Source: Neptunomonas concharum (lineage in GTDB: Bacteria; Pseudomonadota; Gammaproteobacteria; Pseudomonadales; Balneatricaceae). Taken from it: a stretch of 64,000 bases of DNA. The stretch spans positions 2,417,160 through 2,481,159 of the forward strand of contig NZ_CP043869.1 of NCBI RefSeq assembly GCF_008630635.1. Reading direction: 5' to 3'. The stretch's first letter is position 1. The number at the start of each line of letters is the position of its first letter. Made by a program: the position numbers and the translations under genes. Of the stretch, positions 62,099 through 64,000 are shown one piece after another. Under the pieces are notes generated by a model. That model was not told the origin of the DNA and ran no database searches. It was given only the letters and a program-made list of their open reading frames with translations.

Positions 62099-63109
62099 TT
62101 ACTTTTTATCCAACAAACCTACTTTTTTGACTAACTCAGCCGTACGGTTTGCATAACCCCACTCATTGTCATACCAGGTATATATTTTAACCTGAGTGTT
62201 ATTGATCACCATGGTCGAAAGCGCATCCACAATGCTGGAGCGTGGATCTGTCTTATAGTCGATAGACACCAACGGTCGCTCCTCATACCCCAAAATACCC
62301 TGCAGACTTCCCTCGGATGCGGTCTTGAAGAGCTGATTAACGGCTTGTGCCGTCGTCGGTTTCTCGACCTCAAAGACACAATCGGTTAACGAGGCATTGG
62401 CTAACGGAACCCGCACAGCATGACCATTCAGCTTTCCTTTAAGCTCAGGAAAGATATGAGTAATCGCCGTCGCAGAGCCAGTGGTTGTAGGTATCAAACT
62501 CATCCCGCAAGCACGAGCACGGCGTAGATCCTTATGGGGCGCATCCAAAATAGTTTGCGTATTGGTAACATCATGAATCGTTGTCATAGAACCGTGTCGA
62601 ATACCCAATGACTCATGAAGCACCTTAACAATCGGAGCAAGACAATTCGTCGTACATGAGGCAGCCGTTACAATCGGATACAGATCAGGATCATATAGAT
62701 CATCATTGACACCCATCACCACATTCAGCACACCCTCTTCTTTAACTGGCGCGCTGACAACAACCCGCTTAACCCCTTGCTCTAAATAGGCCTGTAAAAC
62801 CGATTTGGTTTTCATTTTACCGGACGCTTCAACTACGATGTCACAACCTGACCAATCGGTGTCTTCGATACTGCGGTTATGGCTTACCGTGAAACCTTGC
62901 TCGCCTACGAAAATTCTATAACCCTCAGCGTTAGCTTCATAAGCCCAGCGCCCATGCACAGAATCGAAATTCAGTAGATGAGCCAACGTTGCAGCATCGC
63001 CACCAGGGTCATTGATATGTACAAATTCAATCTCTGGCCACGACCATGCAGCTCGCATCATCAAACGCCCTATGCGACCAAAACCATTAATGCCTACTTT
63101 AATTGTCAT
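62099..63109 (-). CDS. ArsJ-associated glyceraldehyde-3-phosphate dehydrogenase
   Basis: A 336-residue GAPDH with [17 protein letters not shown] (NAD binding), catalytic Cys in [13 protein letters not shown] (about 153) and the partner His in [14 protein letters not shown]-like HDVTN, plus [11 protein letters not shown]. In arsenic loci this paralogue arsenates glyceraldehyde-3-phosphate, and ArsJ then removes the product. Position directly before arsJ supports this role and not glycolysis. Confidence 0.93.
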   Translation of the reverse strand: MTIKVGINGFGRIGRLMMRAAWSWPEIEFVHINDPGGDAATLAHLLNFDSVHGRWAYEANAEGYRIFVGEQGFTVSHNRSIEDTDWSGCDIVVEASGKMKTKSVLQAYLEQGVKRVVVSAPVKEEGVLNVVMGVNDDLYDPDLYPIVTAASCTTNCLAPIVKVLHESLGIRHGSMTTIHDVTNTQTILDAPHKDLRRARACGMSLIPTTTGSATAITHIFPELKGKLNGHAVRVPLANASLTDCVFEVEKPTTAQAVNQLFKTASEGSLQGILGYEERPLVSIDYKTDPRSSIVDALSTMVINNTQVKIYTWYDNEWGYANRTAELVKKVGLLDKK

Positions 63110-63121
63110 TGAAAAACTACC

Positions 63122-63355
63122 TTATACAATCCATGACTCAATATCTGCGCGATGAGGTATAGAACCACTGTGAACCACCACTTCATCGACAACAACGGCG
63201 GGTGTACTCATCACGCCATACCCCATGATAGCCATGGGATCTGTCACTTTGATGACATCAACCGCTACCGCTTTCTCTTTGGCAATCGCCTCGATAGCTT
63301 CCGCTGTTTTAGTACACTTAGCACACCCAGAACCCAGAACTTTGATGGATTTCAT
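63122..63355 (-). CDS. thioredoxin-like small redox protein
   Basis: A 77-residue thioredoxin-fold protein with a CAKC active site (C11, C14) in LGSGCAKCTKTAEAIEAIA and the cis-Pro segment MSTPAVVVDEVVV. This family often goes with ArsP-type permeases. It lies 12 bases before the GAPDH gene and 14 bases after the permease gene on the same strand, so it is co-transcribed. It likely reduces or handles metal(loid) thiol species. Confidence 0.9.
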   Translation of the reverse strand: MKSIKVLGSGCAKCTKTAEAIEAIAKEKAVAVDVIKVTDPMAIMGYGVMSTPAVVVDEVVVHSGSIPHRADIESWIV

Positions 63356-63369
63356 CTTTGTACCCTTTT

Positions 63370-64000
63370 CTATAGAAGAACAAACCAGTGACCCAAAGCA
63401 TTAAAGACCCAGCCCACCAACGTGAACGCACATAATAGTAAGACAAATAATATCACCAGCAAACGCCACTGCATGACTTGTTTAAGAAGAATAAACTCTG
63501 GGAAACTGGCAGCGACAGTACTCATACAAAACGCCAATGTTGTACCAATGGGCAGCCCCTTGGATATCAGACTTTCCATGACAGGGATCACACCGGTAGC
63601 ATTAGAGTACAGAGGGATACCTAGCCCTACAGCCGCGGGGACAGACCACCACTGCCCCTGCCCTAGATGCTGCTCAAACCACCCTTCTGGGACAAAACCG
63701 TGCAATGCCGCTCCCAGCCCAACACCAATGATGACCCACTTCCAAACACGACCAAAAATATCCTTGAGTTCATCTTTAGCAAATTGATGCCTATCCATAA
63801 GGCTCATTTTCCTAACTTCAGCTTGAACATTGGCCTGGGCTGCATCGGCATAGGCTTTCGCCGCAAAAGGTTGCAATAATCGTTCAGCCTTAATGGTATC
63901 GAGAAACAAACCGCCCAGCATACCTACCGCTAGCCCAACCAGCACATAAACAATAGTAAATTGCCAGCCTAACAAGCTCCCTAATAAAACAATGGCTACT
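63370..64000 (-). CDS. ArsP-type permease (DUF318), N-terminus beyond the window
   Basis: The frame is open to the window edge (residues VAIVLLGSLLGWQFTIVY precede the internal TTG often taken as a start), so this is a partial gene of at least 209 codons. It has four or more hydrophobic helices, ALHGFVPEGWFEQHLGQGQWWSVPAAVGLGIPLYSNATGVIPVME and CMSTVAASFPEFILLKQVM, matching the DUF318 permease family, whose member ArsP exports methylarsenite or related organoarsenicals. It is the most upstream gene of the arsenic series that is visible here. Confidence 0.85.
   Translation of the reverse strand, partial: VAIVLLGSLLGWQFTIVYVLVGLAVGMLGGLFLDTIKAERLLQPFAAKAYADAAQANVQAEVRKMSLMDRHQFAKDELKDIFGRVWKWVIIGVGLGAALHGFVPEGWFEQHLGQGQWWSVPAAVGLGIPLYSNATGVIPVMESLISKGLPIGTTLAFCMSTVAASFPEFILLKQVMQWRLLVILFVLLLCAFTLVGWVFNALGHWFVLL

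Noticed and set aside
1-64000. CRISPR arrays, prophage or intact insertion sequences
   Set aside because: No regularly spaced short repeats, transposase, integrase or phage structural genes were found; the only long repeats are the tRNA blocks and the CsgG-like protein modules.

Overview
The window looks like the chromosome of a free-living marine gammaproteobacterium, probably of the Oceanospirillales type. The evidence is moderate GC, GlrK/QseG/GlrR, TmcA, QueF, SmrA and YadGH homologues, Shine-Dalgarno-led genes, CCA-encoding tRNA genes and an arsenosugar locus. No rRNA, CRISPR array, intact insertion sequence or prophage was seen. The right edge cuts an ArsP-type permease gene.

Layout. 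1-7.3 kb is a mixed accessory region: an antitoxin without a toxin, a SoxR gene beside a near-consensus SoxR operator and a VOC gene broken by an in-frame TAG, rhodanese, PfpI, PsiE and MarC proteins, a divergent azoR/LysR pair with twin palindromes, and two overlapping GNAT genes, the second lacking any normal start codon. 7.3-13.5 kb is a five-gene leftward envelope operon (two CsgG-like proteins, one a tandem triplication, a COG3014 protein, YcfL and LpoB-like lipoproteins). 13.5-16.2 kb has an olsF-type ornithine-lipid synthase behind four PhoB-like half-sites at 11-bp steps. 16.2-21.8 kb has a lipoprotein, a TetR gene, an EF-hand gene behind putative GlrR sites and a sigma-54 promoter, then glrK-qseG-glrR. 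21.8-44.7 kb is mostly housekeeping: ybaK, tmcA, smrA, yaiI, yciH, dgt, a chemoreceptor, a cyclophilin and yadG-yadH-queF, plus two c-di-GMP-family proteins with lost catalytic motifs.

44.8-49.5 kb is an alternating tRNA-Glu/tRNA-Gly array (four Glu, three Gly) interrupted by a 1303-residue MshQ-like protein gene. An identical 257-bp Glu-Gly-Glu block lies on both sides of that gene, and each half of the array has its own strong promoter with a GC-rich discriminator.

52.6-64 kb is one long leftward series. It starts with arsenic genes (permease, thioredoxin-like protein, GAPDH, ArsJ, ArsS, a DedA-FAD oxidoreductase fusion, a sterol-desaturase-like protein and two rSAM-associated glycosyltransferases) and ends with a LuxP-like AI-2 receptor translationally coupled to a NarX/LytS-type histidine kinase. 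In this LuxP all the ligand-contacting residues I can recall are present, but its partner is a plain HisKA_3 kinase and not the hybrid LuxQ. This is the best candidate for an undescribed signalling arrangement in the window. The GlrR-EF-hand circuit, the CsgG-module operon and the gene-interrupted tRNA array come next.
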